This document shows positions 35,286 to 46,929 of a stretch of 64,000 nt of DNA, one piece after another (positions within the stretch are counted from its first letter, which is position 1; the number at the start of each line of letters is the position of its first letter). Made by a program: the position numbers and the translations under genes. The stretch lies in NCBI RefSeq assembly GCF_021130785.1, contig NC_060211.1, forward strand, positions 121,903,001 through 121,967,000, given 5' to 3'. Below the pieces are notes generated by a model that saw nothing but the letters and a program-made list of their open reading frames with translations, had not been told where the DNA came from and searched no databases. The stretch comes from Homalodisca vitripennis. Its lineage: Eukaryota; Arthropoda; Insecta; Hemiptera; Cicadellidae.

Positions 35286-36338
35286 TGTCAAGTAGCTTTG
35301 ACACCATGCTCGGTCTTACCATTCTCAAGACTAGCGCTTACCAACACACTTTACGAATTATTATTATTTGTAAGATGACCTCTCTTAAAAGAAACTTAAA
35401 AATGATTTCCTTTACTTGTATCACATAATATTTATGGTACATTATAATCACATAGACTACGTAAGTGGTCCACCATAAAAACTGTGTAATTTATTTTCAT
35501 ATCAATGAATATAAGTTTTTTACATCTTAAAGTAAGATTAAATTTATTTTCAAAATTAGAATTAAAATTTTGTGAAGGGAGTGGGTAGAGGAATAACACA
35601 AAACAAGTGATCACTTAATTCAACTACGCACCAATCCTAGCTGGAAAACTCTGTACATTATCACATATGGAGATCTAGAACTCAATAAATTGGAGTGTGA
35701 CTCAAACATTTAATAAAAACGTAATGGTAGTAGAAACCCGGCACTTTTTAACAGCAGAAATTAACGTTGTTCCGTTTCGAACACCCATGGTACCTGATGA
35801 GGTAAACAATCCTTCCTGGGTATTATCCGTCATTCACTATTATATAATTCACAACTTTATAAAAGCTACCGTACATCTAGTTTACGTACTGATATGTGAC
35901 TTATATTTGCTCGTAACGTAAGCTATATTTCGCAAAGACAGTGCACGGTATTGTGTCCTGTAGTATATCAGATAAATATCAGTGACAGGATAGAGGTCCA
36001 CAACGTGATTGGACACAGATAGAACACCACGTGTAACATTATTTATTGGAACACTGCAGTGGGAGTTGCTTTTTCGCTCTGAGGCAATTTTTATGAACTC
36101 TATCGTGAGTGATCTATATTACACTTACAAACACATCTGATTTACACTTTTGATACCTATTAAACTTTTCTTTTTAATATTGAAATTATAAATAACATTA
36201 ATATAAAATAAATAACTTTATTTCGTAAATAACATAGAAATTTACTAAACAATTACCATTGTTTTCTATTAATCATATCTTTCGATCATTTTTATTTCAT
36301 ACTCGTAATGGATTGTGTATCTATAATCTTACATTATT
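35286..36338. other. AT-rich non-coding DNA with one weak open frame
   Basis: The frame 35697-35921 starts MTQTFNKNVMVVETRHFL and keeps a balanced composition for about 45 residues, then turns hydrophobic. It has no motif and no splice context, so I would not call it. CACGTG at 36029 is a lone E-box-like palindrome. Confidence 0.4.
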
Positions 36339-36571
36339 CATTGTGCTTTTAGTTTTTCGGACAGTTATAAATTTAGTGATATTTTTGGTGTTTTTTATAA
36401 GGTTTAAAAAAAAACGTGAAAAAGAATCTCTATAGGAAGCTTAACATTGGTAATGATTAAAACATATTAGGTTTTTCAATTTAAAAGTCGAAACATAAAG
36501 TATTCTTAGACGTCTATTTTATGCTTAAATCAGATATACACTAAAAAATTAGTTTAAGAATGAAAAAAAAT
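36339..36571 (+). repeat. Large inverted repeat, left arm, outer part
   Basis: Reverse complement of about 39457-39689. It begins CATTGTGCTTTTAGTTTTTC, and the right arm ends with the same word in reverse. By eye there are only a few single-base differences. It stops in an A-run, where the 820 bp insert begins. Confidence 0.95.
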
Positions 36572-37392
36572 TATGGTTGCCTGTAAAGTCGGTTTTACGG
36601 GCGAAGATTTTACTTGACAACGTCTTTTTCTCGGTAGAATATTTATTGATATGAATATTATTAAATTGCACAATAGGAACAAGGAATTGAATGAAAATAA
36701 GAATTGCACAAATTTTAACTATAGAAATATATTTTGTTTACTAAAACATTGTACATAATTTGAAATTAATTAAAATTTGTTATTGTAAATGGTAAAGTTG
36801 AATAAAACATTTACTAAAATTGGAATTTGAAATTCTTGCTAAACACAGTTAAATTCTAACTCCGCGCGTGGTGATTGGTCGGTTTAGTTCGTTTGTTTGG
36901 TCGCATTGTTATGACAGGTTAGAGGTTATAATTTGTAATTTTAAATGTTTGACTAGCAATACACGCTGTTTCTTCTCAATCGACTGAATTACGATTGATT
37001 GCAGAGTGATTTAAACTAATAATTTACTTAACACTATCAACATTTGTCAATAGTATGACATAACCTATAAACTCAGTTTCTCAACTTTTGTGTCAATCTA
37101 ACAATTAATCAATCAATCATAGTTTTACGATAATGAAATATCAGTGTACAATTATTTACCTTTATTGTTTTAGTTGTTGTAAATGACGAATATCTAAGCA
37201 CTCCACATTTTCACGAATAAACATAGTTATCTGCTTTATCCCGTGCGGCGGACCCACAGTTATCTGCTTTATCCCGTGCGGATCCCGTGCGGCGGACCCA
37301 CTGGACGGGCATCGTAACGTTACCGGGCGTTACACTTTTTTATGAGTGACTCCGAGCCGCAACCTAATTTAAGACGTTGTCACGTCAAAAAT
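36572..37392. mobile_element. 820 bp insert in the left arm; probable non-autonomous DNA transposon
   Basis: The right arm is continuous through the matching point (an uninterrupted T17 run), so this segment was added to the left arm, or cleanly removed from the right. It starts near TTATGGTTGCCTGTAAAG, and near its two ends carries inverted copies of a TGACAACGTCTT word (36616-36627 and 37372-37383). Its 3' 170 bp is GC- and CpG-rich, unlike the rest of the window. It includes a 33 bp tandem repeat with CTTTATCCCGTGCGG (37225-37292). It contains no open frame of note, so if it is a transposon it depends on another for movement. The exact ends and target duplication are hidden by the A-run. 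Confidence 0.7.
37225..37292 (+). repeat. Short CG-rich tandem repeat inside the insert
   Basis: AGTTATCTGCTTTATCCCG occurs at 37225 and 37258 (period 33). CCCGTGCGGCGGACCCA occurs twice, the second preceded by a duplicated CCCGTGCGG. This looks like a recent slippage event within the element. Confidence 0.9.
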
Positions 37393-37911
37393 AAATCTAG
37401 AAATGAGAATTAATACATTACATTTGAAATAAAAAATGATAGGTTCTACGATAAAACTAATAATTAAGCTATTGCCAATAATTGCTAAGAATTACAAAAA
37501 CGAAAACCCTCGACAGAACTTACCTACCCTAGGAAAACCTCGCACAGACAGCACTGTAACCCGACAGTCCGGTGTTAGAACATGTTTTCTTGGTTAAATG
37601 TAACTTTAACATGCACAAGTTGTTAAAGTGTCCTCAAATTTGGTTTTTATTGAGCATGTACCAATGCTCGTAGAGTGGTATATCTCTTATTTTTATACTT
37701 AGAGATAGAAAAATTATATATAAAAAATTATTTATTTTGTTGTTTCCAGTATAATACTAACTCTATAAAACATGTGTCTTCAGATAATTATTGATTAATA
37801 TAATTTAATTTTCCAAGAAATAATATATTTCATATTTAGATTTCACTGAAGGTTTTTATTTAATTAGAAATTATTATGGCAAACAATATACATACTGTAT
37901 GATACTCGTCA
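37393..37911 (+). repeat. Large inverted repeat, left arm, inner part
   Basis: Reverse complement of 38955-39456. It runs from TCTAGAAATGAGAA to GATACTCGTCA. Identity over the inner 170 bp is very high (one substitution and one three-base indel by eye). The main disagreement is a cluster of indels of about 20 bp near 37590-37635. No open frame is present. Its own ends show no clear terminal repeat. Confidence 0.95.
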
Positions 37912-38954
37912 TTTTCAAAATTTAACTACGAGAAGAAGCCTAGTATTTCATTCCTTAGTAGTACCAGCAATACATCTTATGATTGCACCTAATGTGTTGA
38001 GGACAAATTAGTATGAATAATTTTATTGTATATAACATACATTAGAGTGGATCGTTGATTTATCTTGTTATTTGGTATCTTATAGTTTTCTTTTAAGTAG
38101 GACACATATGATTTAAGGCCTGGAAATATACGACCAGGATTTGTAATATAGGCTAAGCATTCAAAAAAATGGAAACTAAATGATAGATATTTAATAAAAC
38201 ACAGTATTATTTACTGAATACGATATGTAGGAAAGAATATGGTTTATTTGGGGATTTTTTTATTCATTCCATAAAATATAACGCTTATTTTCTTTCAATT
38301 TATTTAATTTAACTTTAGACTTTAGTAATAACGGAGAAAAGTTACCTAAATAATCCCACGACTTCTTGTACAAACGTAAGCGTAAAATAAAATTACAATT
38401 TTATAAATTTGTATTAATACGAACATATAAAGTAGCTATTAGATAATCATCCGATTTAATGGGTAGTAAAATGACATCTTAAGCAGCAAATACAGTTTGT
38501 TATTTGTTATATATTACATGCGACAGAATGTTTCTGATCTAAAGAATGATTATTTACTTATCACTATCAAATACCCTCAAGGCGCCCGCAACTGCACCAT
38601 TCCGTGCATTTGATTAAATATGTCCCATGACTTTATTAACAATTGAACTATTTTAAAACAATCTAGAGAAATAATAAAGTCGAAGTATATAGCTTTCTTA
38701 GTGAAAGCACTTTTTGTGGAATACGATAGGATCCTATGATATTCAAAAATGGATTCGGTCAATCATTAGGTAGGTACTCATTTTCAGTGTTCATTATTAG
38801 AAGATCAGAAGTAATGCAAAATTTCAAGTAATCTTATTTTAGGTTGTTCACTTCTAGTTAAAATTAATTCTATTTCCAACGTAAAATCGGAGTTAGAATG
38901 CACATTGGATGTATACAACGAGTCCAAATATATGAATACCTATGCGTATTCCTT
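37912..38954. other. Spacer between the arms of the large inverted repeat
   Basis: 1,043 bp of AT-rich DNA. The only open frame (38577-38762, minus) is short and featureless. If the whole structure were an autonomous transposon, a transposase would be expected here. None is seen. Confidence 0.7.
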
Positions 38955-39689
38955 TGACGAGTATCATACAGTATATATGTTTGCCATAATAATTTCTAAT
39001 TAAATAAAAACCTTCATTGAAATCTAAATATGAAATATATTATTTCTTGGAAAATTAAATTATATTAATCAATAATTATCTGAAGACACATGTTTTATAG
39101 AGTTAGTATTATACTGGAAACAACAAAATAAATAATTTTTTATATATAATTTTTCTATCTCTAAGTATAAAAATAAGAGATATACCACTCTACGAGCATT
39201 GGTACATGCTCAACAAAAACCAAATTTCAGGACACCAAAGTTAAAGTTTACAAGAAACATGTTCTAACACCGGACTGTCGGGTTACAGTGCTGTCTGTGC
39301 GAGGTTTTCCTAGGGTAGGTAAGTTCTGTCGAGGGTTTTCGTTTTTGTAATTCTTAGCAAATATTGGCAATAGCTTAATTATTAGTTTTATCGTAGAACC
39401 TATCATTTTTTATTTCAAATGTAATGTATTAGTTCTCATTTCTAAATTTTTTTTTTTTTTTTTCATTCTTAAACTAATTTTTTAGTGTATATCTGATTTA
39501 AGCATAAAATAGACGTCTAAGAATACTTTATGTTTCGACTTTTAAATTGAAAAAACCTAATATGTTTTAATCATTACCAATGTTAAGCTTCCTATAGAGA
39601 TTCTTTTTCACGTTTTTTTTTTAAACCTTATAAAAAACACCAAAAATATCACTAAATTTATAACTGTCCGAAAAACTAAAAACACAATG
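38955..39689 (-). repeat. Large inverted repeat, right arm (uninterrupted, 735 bp)
   Basis: Full-length partner of the left arm (233 + 519 bp once the insert is excluded). It contains a T17 tract at about 39449-39465, the position of the insert in the other arm. Arm-to-arm similarity is high, so the inverted duplication is recent on the scale of this window, where most other repeats are badly worn. Confidence 0.95.
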
Positions 39690-39943
39690 TTTTTGTAAAT
39701 AAATCATGATTAATTATTTTACTAATTTAGTGAAATTTATTTAGCAAATTTAAATATTATTCGTCCCTTTAATTATATGTTTAGAGCGTTTTTACTGCAA
39801 ATTATGATGTCACGTTATTGCGAAATATATTCGTATTTGATTTTTTCATATTTGTATATTTGAGAAAAATATTTACATACTAATATATGTGATATTATTT
39901 CACACATAACACAGCCATGGTAGGAAGAGTTAAATCAATTCCC

Positions 39944-40073
39944 ATGATGAATTTAGTTCTAGTTCATCTTCCTTTTAGTGCAGCTTCTGGTATCTGGAGT
40001 CAAGACGTCTGAGGCAGCGTGAGCTAGCACACGCTACAATAAAATGAAGGTGACCTGGATCTAAATTCATCAT
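39944..40073. mobile_element. Small palindromic, MITE-like element, about 130 bp
   Basis: The left end ATGATGAATTTAGTTC mirrors the right end GATCTAAATTCATCAT with one mismatch in 16. Imperfect pairing continues inward past TTCATCTTCC and GGAAGGTG-like words. The centre has its own hairpin, AGCGTGAGCTAGCACACGCT. It is less AT-rich than the flanks and has no open frame. Only one copy is present, so MITE status is an inference from shape. Confidence 0.55.
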
Positions 40074-41397
40074 TCAACTTGATATTATATTTATTTAACG
40101 TAAGTTACTACTAGTAGTTCTTCTTATTTTGCATGTTGTAAATAAGATTTATAAACATTTATTTTAAGCACTTATTATACCGAATAAGTCAGTCAATCTG
40201 TGTTTATTATTAAAAAAAATTACCAAAACACACAATTCTGGAAGTTTGGCTGAAAAATTACTGCAACCGAAACATACGTATTATAGTAGTAACAAAGCCC
40301 ATAATATCATATTACTGTTAGGTACAGACACATCTCTGTGCTAGACATAATGTCTAATCTGAAATTGAATTGCGACAGCCCTGATGAGATATAATCTGTT
40401 TCATATGTGTTCACGGATCAATACCGAGTTCTAACAGGATGTGACCTGAAAGCAATTTAAACTAACTCAGATTCAATTGGTCTATCCTGTAGCTTATTTA
40501 TTTACAATGACTGTTTTTATTTATTACCATTTTCACTAGACATATAAAGTTGTAGTTATAATATTTCCATAACTGTTTTGATCAATTAAATACGGAAAAT
40601 GATTCCATAGTAATTAATTTTAACCAAGTAATGTCCAAAACAACACTAAAACTTACTGGCCGGTATTGTATGACTAATATCTTTTTAAACCTAATTAGCT
40701 CATTATGTAAATTACAGATTAGTTTTGACAATTATTTATGCTACTTTTAAAACATTATGATTTAAAAAACAGAATTTACGTTTAACTAACAGTTGGCTAG
40801 TTGTATGCACTAAGATTAAATTGGTATTATTATTTAAACTATTCCTACCCCTGAGAAAAATATGTATTAACAATATAGAATCGCATTGTAAACAAGCCGT
40901 GAGAGAGTTTATTGGCTTTGTAAGTATTTATAAAAGTTTTAATTTTATAAAATGTAATAAAACATTACCAATATTTGTACTGGGCAACAACGATGTATTT
41001 TTATGTTGATTATTTTGATTCTATAGAAATTATAGAGGCAATGCCTATTAGAAGATTTAGTGGTTGAAAAACGGTGAAAAAGTAATAATCGCCCCTAAAT
41101 TTACACTTCTTAGTTAAAATCGACACACGTCAACAACACATGTAAAAAAGTTCTTAGGCAGAAGATACAATCCAGTTTTAAATTTACCTTCTATGGCAAG
41201 AATATTGAATTTAATTTAACCACTTCAAAACCGATGAAGTCAGTCTGTGATGTTTGTAGCCCTGATCAGCTGTTACTTAGTTTATGTTAGTGAAATAGAG
41301 GTTATATTTTAATGAGGTGACTATAAGCGCCTTGTTTGAAATGAGTGATTTGATTAATTAAGTGGTAATAACTGTCAAGTAAATTTGAATTTGTTTA
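40074..41397. other. AT-rich non-coding DNA
   Basis: The frame at 40821-41009 has AT-driven composition. No RNA gene or repeat seen. Confidence 0.5.
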
Positions 41398-41860
41398 CAA
41401 AGAAAGCAATACGACATGTAAGAAGTCGCGTAAGGGATGTTATGAAAAACTGAAATTATCAACCCACGAAATAGGCAAGGACTATAAGTGCAACACTTCA
41501 GATATTTTGATATTGTTCGTAAGCCTTATAGGAAGAGATCATCTATGAATGAAGTAGTTAAAATTGTACTGATGAACAGTCGTTTTTTAACATCGTGGAT
41601 CAAGGAAAGCTGAAGCATATGTACAATACAATGACAAAAGTTTTCCTTGAAAGTAGGTTAAAACATGTACGAAATTTTATAGAATTCCACTGTGATATAA
41701 AACATTCATATCAATGCATGACAGTACTGGAAGAATGGCACAGCAAATACAACAGTCTTTTAAAACTTACGGCAAAGCACCTTTAGTCAATAAGGGAAAA
41801 AATTACCACAAGCATTGCAAAACACCTGCAGAAGTGACTATCATTGTTATAGAACATATT
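41398..41860 (+). pseudogene. Decayed coding region, unidentified
   Basis: Three overlapping or successive plus-strand frames each read like protein before stopping. About 41398-41549 has KSRKGCYEKLKLSTHEIGKD and then CNTSDILILF. 41595-41786 has LKHMYNTMTKVFLESRLKHV. 41714-41850 has RMAQQIQQSFKTYGKAPLVN. Shifts between frames fit a pseudogene or dead transposon with frameshifts. Cysteine/lysine-rich and then helical stretches are all I can describe. I do not assign a family. Confidence 0.3.
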
Positions 41861-42183
41861 TGCTCTATCAAAGTTAGGTCAAGTTATTACAGTTTATATT
41901 TATTTTGCAGATACAATAAATATTTATAAAAGTACAGGAGCTGTACAAGCAACAACTTGTGCCTGTTAAACAATAGATACCTATGGGTATTAGCGACACA
42001 AGATTTAATATATCTTTCGGCTACCCACGTACATGTGTAGCTCTTGTGACAAATTACAAGCTCAGACAAAGGGTTTGCGCATTTAACTTGTGTAATGTAC
42101 TGAAATAAATGGTAGTTAAAGTATACGAACTCTTTGGTAGCTTCAAATGTATCTCCTTTTGATGGCCAGATTGCTGTTTACAG

Positions 42184-42249
42184 ACATTGTCAATGTCTTG
42201 GAGATATCAGATCAAATCAGCATCATCCAGCCACCTCGTATGCGTAAAG
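42184..42249 (+). CDS. Candidate 66 nt coding exon with good splice sites
   Basis: Upstream is TTGCTGTTTACAG, a textbook acceptor preceded by pyrimidines. Downstream is CGTAAAG followed by GTAAGTTT, a near-perfect donor. The 66 nt between are free of stops in the frame IVNVLEISDQISIIQPPRMR. The exon takes its first codon position from upstream and leaves one base for the next exon, so it is phase-symmetric and could be skipped without a frameshift. It is less AT-rich than its flanks. The frame also stays open for about 50 codons past the donor, which is neutral. I do not recognise the protein. If real, its neighbours lie several kilobases away, or outside the window. Confidence 0.35.
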
Positions 42250-43565
42250 GTAAGTTTATTTCATTAATTTTATTAGACCTACTAAATTTGTGTACTGTAA
42301 TACCTAAGATTTTTCCGGTGAATGCAACCAAGTACAGGTACTTCTTGTATTTGAAAACTTTCAGTGGACCATCTGCCCAAATGTATTTTGTTGAGCTCCC
42401 GTATTAAGGTAAATCATTATAAATTGACCATTATAAAACTAATTATAGGATAAAATTCTTTCTGAAATTTAGTTGTCAAACTTACCTTTTTTATTGGTAA
42501 TCAATTTAAATACAATAGTTAAATTAGCATATGCTCAAATGGATTGGTTACTAATTACGATTGTTTTTATTTTCGGTTTGGACTTATCAAGCTTAATATC
42601 AGTTTGCATCCTTCAGTTAGGATTTATTATTATTACTTGTTAGGCTGATAGGTCTTCATGAGTTTTTTAAGTGGAAGTTTTTGAAAAGTCATATTTTTTG
42701 AACGAATTTATTGGTAATTTTGAATGGATTACATAGGATATTTTTAAAACCATATAAATTACTAAACATAGTTTTTAAAAGTTTGTTACAATAAAATGAT
42801 GCCAAAAGAAACTATTCTACTCTTGTTAGTAGATAAATTTTTTAGTATAACCTAGACAGAAAAATACATCATAAGCGCGTACCGTAGCAGTGAGCTTGAC
42901 ACAGCCGACACTCGAGAGGACAGGACTGTTGACAATAAATATCCATCTCGCACACCTGCTGTCGTTCTGAGCTATACAGTAAAACCATTAGTTTCTACGT
43001 CAATCATAATTCTGCTTTTATGTTTTTCTATATTATATCTTAAAGCTATTTGTGGTTTGTTTAAAAACATGTCCAAGTTCAGTATTAGAACTTGTAAATC
43101 ATGTTAATGAATTAGTTTTATTGGAATAGAAAAATCTTTGCTGGCATAGGTTCATCTTAGTTGAATACTCAATAAATTAATGTTCAATAAATTACATATA
43201 TAAACTCTGCAGAATTAAACTACGTTGATGTTTTGCGTAAAATGCAATCAAAGATATAATGTACTTAATGCTGTTTTTAATGTAAATGCTAAACGCAATA
43301 ATAGATGCATACTCTTATATGAGGAGACTCATCGATATATTTTACTTTAATATTAGAGAAAAATTTATAGGTAGAAGTGTAACCTGCAATATTACAGCCT
43401 GGTATTAGTTATTTTCTATACAGATAAACCTTTAAAGATATTCGAAAATTTGTATGTGTTTATCGAAATAATATTTTTTATATCAGGTATTAGTAATATT
43501 ATAAATAAAATATTTTAATATAATATTGTGATAAGAAATAAGGTTTGAATCGTAAACGATACAGT
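42250..43565. other. AT-rich non-coding DNA
   Basis: The piece 42875-42985 is richer in GC and contains CACACCTGCTGTCG-like words, but it has no frame and no partner. Nothing else is seen. Confidence 0.5.
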
Positions 43566-43700
43566 CGATAGCACAACAGAGGTTGGAGGACATTGGTTTT
43601 AGAGAATACGACGAGTATATTTTCCAGGAAAAACAAGTATGTTCATACATTTTCCTTGTTATCGGGAAACAAACACACAACTTTACTCTTCTTCCTCTAA
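43566..43700 (-). repeat. Dispersed repeat family D, copy 1
   Basis: Shared with 52120-52260: ACGACGAG, TTTCCAG, then GTTCATACATTTTCCTTG and TTATCGGGAAAC, and CACAACTTT. On the minus strand both give a peptide with FPITRKMYE or FPITRNMYE. The copy is broken by stops elsewhere. Conservation of the peptide across copies with different DNA hints at a former coding sequence. Confidence 0.7.
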
Positions 43701-45413
43701 AATCAGTTCCGATTCAAGCTTTATTAATCATATCCCTTTTGAATATTGCCAAGGTAAACAAAGAGGTAAAGTTTTTAAACATGAAATGTATTTTAAAAGA
43801 TACTCAAAGAGGTATGTTTTAAAATAAAGTCTGCTGAATAGGTTGAAACGGATCGTTTTTGTATCATTTGTCAATAACTACCATACATTAATGGTTTTAA
43901 TATTCTTCGAAATTTGCATGAATACAGCAAAACCTTCAAGTATGTATGGCTAAGTGTCTTTTATGCTAATAGATTTTCTCATGTCAATTCTTTTGTAGTT
44001 CTAGTTAAACTATTATTATCTTTAAATATCTTCCTGAACTTACTCACAATTCATTTGAACAGGTAAATATACTGAAGTATTGTGATTACAACATCCACCA
44101 AATATATTAATCTTATAGTTATGTAAGAAATCTAACTATAAAAGTTGAAAATGAGAGATGTTCGCAAAGTTTGTCATACAGCTATGTTGCTGCCGATATA
44201 TCAAAGAGTTTGAGTGAAATATTTCAGTTTTCAGCCTCGTATAAAGTCAACGCTTAGAAAGGTGATCGTCTCAATGTTCTATATTGATTAAACGGTAAGC
44301 GACACACATTTTGTCACTTTTGGAAGCAGCATTTCTAAAATTCTTGTCGTAGGATAAGAGGTAAAAACCGGCATAATGTGCGTGTAAAGTATGATATTAC
44401 CATCATCACATCATTGTAATAGATCAGACTAAAGAAAAGAAAACATATCGTACATTCTTATATGCTATTCACATAACCATTAATTTTCTCTAGTTGCCTA
44501 TAGCCTGCAGAGCCAACATAAGATATAATCGTTTTAATATGATGCTTTTATTAATTTATCAAAATCTTATCCTATACAAAGTGAGTGAGGCATGATTTAG
44601 ATAGTTAATTATTGATCTTTTAATGCATTTAACTAATTCAAAAAATGAAGATTTTTGAGACAATTATTGAAAACTTTCATAATAAATTTTACTCTTTTTT
44701 AAATTTTACAGTTAAAAATAAAATAAAAAGATAATATTTCCAGTACAATTTATAATAAAACGCATAAGAAATTCAAGAGCGTAGTATTATGAATTTAAAC
44801 TTAAATTTTATTTATGTTCCAAAATAATTAAAGTTATATGTTTAGTATATATTTAGTGAATTTGCAATAAAAATTATATCTTTGGACTCGTAGAAAATGA
44901 ATGAGCAGGGAAAAATTCCTCGTATCGAATTTCATTCAAAGCCGAGAAAGAGTGAGGTATCATCCCTGAGTCACGATCTTATCGCGAACACTGCTCTCCC
45001 CCGCATACAATTGGCTTATCAGCGTTGCTTCCATCTCGTGCGTTGTTTAAGATGACTTTAGTTAATAATCGTTTAGATAGTGAAAGCTGTTTTATTTCTT
45101 AAAGATCACTGCAGTTTCCTTTGTGTAGACAACAAATAGTTTTAGAATATAGTTTATAGTTAGTGTTGTTATATGTTATAAATCAAACGAATGATATACA
45201 ATGCTTCTCTATATACTTGTTATTTTTTTGCTTTTTAAGTTTGAAACCTAACATAATGTATATATTTTATAATACAACTTAGCCTTTAACGGTGTAAATA
45301 TTTAAGTTAAGTTTTCTTTGTTTTGGGCGCAAGGAGAATACGATTGCAACTCTTGTAATTATATAACGTATAAAGCCACAACTTATGTATAGTAATTAGT
45401 TAAACGTTATGGG
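43701..45413. other. AT-rich non-coding DNA
   Basis: A less AT-rich island at 44890-45050 contains CCTGAGTCACGATCTTATCG and CTCCCCCGCATAC but no open frame. It could be transposon-derived. No RNA gene seen. Confidence 0.5.
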
Positions 45414-45458
45414 CCTGTCCTGGTGGAAGAAGGGACCTGAGGTCTAAGCCAGGGCAGG
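45414..45458. repeat. Short hairpin beside a pyrimidine tract
   Basis: CCTGTCCTGG (45414-45423) pairs with CCAGGGCAGG (45449-45458) at nine of ten positions around a 25 nt loop. It lies just upstream of the CT microsatellite. It may be a random palindrome or part of a retroposed RNA. Confidence 0.5.
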
Positions 45459-45474
45459 AGAAATAAAAAAATTG

Positions 45475-45577
45475 TCGTCTCTCTCTCTCTCCCTCTATCT
45501 CTCCGCCCCTCTCTCTCTCCCTTTCTCTCTCTCTGTGTCTCTCTCTTCCCAATCTCTTCCTCTCTCAACCCCTTTTT
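45475..45577 (+). repeat. (CT)n-rich pyrimidine tract, about 100 bp
   Basis: Nearly pure pyrimidine on the plus strand: CTCTCTCT blocks interrupted by CCCTCTATCTC and CCGCCCCT. It is the only non-AT microsatellite of this size in the window. Such tracts can form triplex DNA or bind GAGA-type factors. Neither is shown here. Confidence 0.95.
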
Positions 45578-46929
45578 TAATTTGTTGTTTCAATTTACGA
45601 CTCATTTACACTACATAAAAAAGTCTGTTCTTAAAAAACTGAACTAGAATCACGTTCAATAATTACTTATTATGTTAGTGTGAAATTTAATTAGTTTTAT
45701 GGTTCTAATATAGAATGGTTAGTGTGCAAATTAACCAAAAGCGTATACGTCGTAGCAGAATTGTAAGAAAAGTTAATTTAATACAGGTCTGTTATTGATG
45801 AACACTACAAAAAAAACCTACTAATACATACATTCCAAAAATGTTTAATAAAATATTTTACATTAGAATACAACAATTCTCTACAGCACATGGTTTTTAT
45901 AGTTGAAACTGAATAGTTCCACTGTATTTTGTACTATTTTTAAGAAGATAATTAACCATGTAAAATACATAATTCTCCGTAAAGTGCGTGTAACCTTTAT
46001 TCCGCTTTGAAGTTGTAACGCTATATATCCCAAAATATTTTATTTGAAATGTACATCGATTCAAGCAACTAATAATATATGTAAAATTTGCAATGAATAT
46101 AAATTTCTATGTCTAAAGTGTACACGAAACCTCAGGTTATTGTTTTCATAGTTAAAGGTTTTTAATTTTCCGTTTTGCTTATTGACATTCTGACAACCAC
46201 CCTTAATTCACATATAAGGAACTAAGTAGTATAAAAGACTGGATGAAGTAAACACTGTTAAATGGTATTTCTCGTGAATCAGATAAGAGGTATCTTCTAA
46301 TTATAAAATATACAGTTTTGAACAAAAGTGAAAGAATAAGCAAAATTATTTAACACTATGAGCTAGGAAATGGGGATTTATATATAAACTCTTACTCTAA
46401 TTTTTAATGTTTTAAAGCATCATCGTTTTAACGGAAAACTTATAATATAGCAGAAAACAACAGTTTGGTTTAACTATGATTAACATACTAATAATCACTG
46501 ACATAATAAATTGCCAACCAAATATTGTTAAGGAAATACATTGTTCGTCCAGAGGTACGCTGGATAGAATTGGTATTCGTTTTTTTAAATATTTTACTGA
46601 CACGTAAAGTTGACATTTTGTCAAACTAAAGTAAATCACAAGACATTAATTTAATCATGTAAATTTAGTTTAAGTCGTTTTCGTAGTTGATTTATGTTCC
46701 ATTACGGATCAAATATTATGTTTTTGGCACTAATGCAATACTAGCAGGTTAATGTATTATTTGTAAATGTTTTTCAGTAAGAAATTTAGTTTTATAGATA
46801 TCGTTTACAAATTGCCGTATATAAGCTAATTAATATGGTTATGTGACATTTATTAAATTATTCACTAGATCATCACTCTTCTTGGTTCTAAGAAAATAAT
46901 TTGTATATAATTCCTCCATGACAAACTTT
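45578..46929. other. AT-rich non-coding DNA
   Basis: The minus-strand frame 46412-46639 has no recognisable motif. No repeat or RNA gene seen. Confidence 0.5.

Noticed and set aside
36339..39689. Inverted repeat as an assembly fold-back artefact
   Set aside because: The arms differ by substitutions, several indels and an 820 bp insert, so they are two real sequences.
43583..43827. Three overlapping frames around 43.5-43.8 kb as genes
   Set aside because: They overlap each other on both strands, and the shared repeat family D explains the protein-like part.
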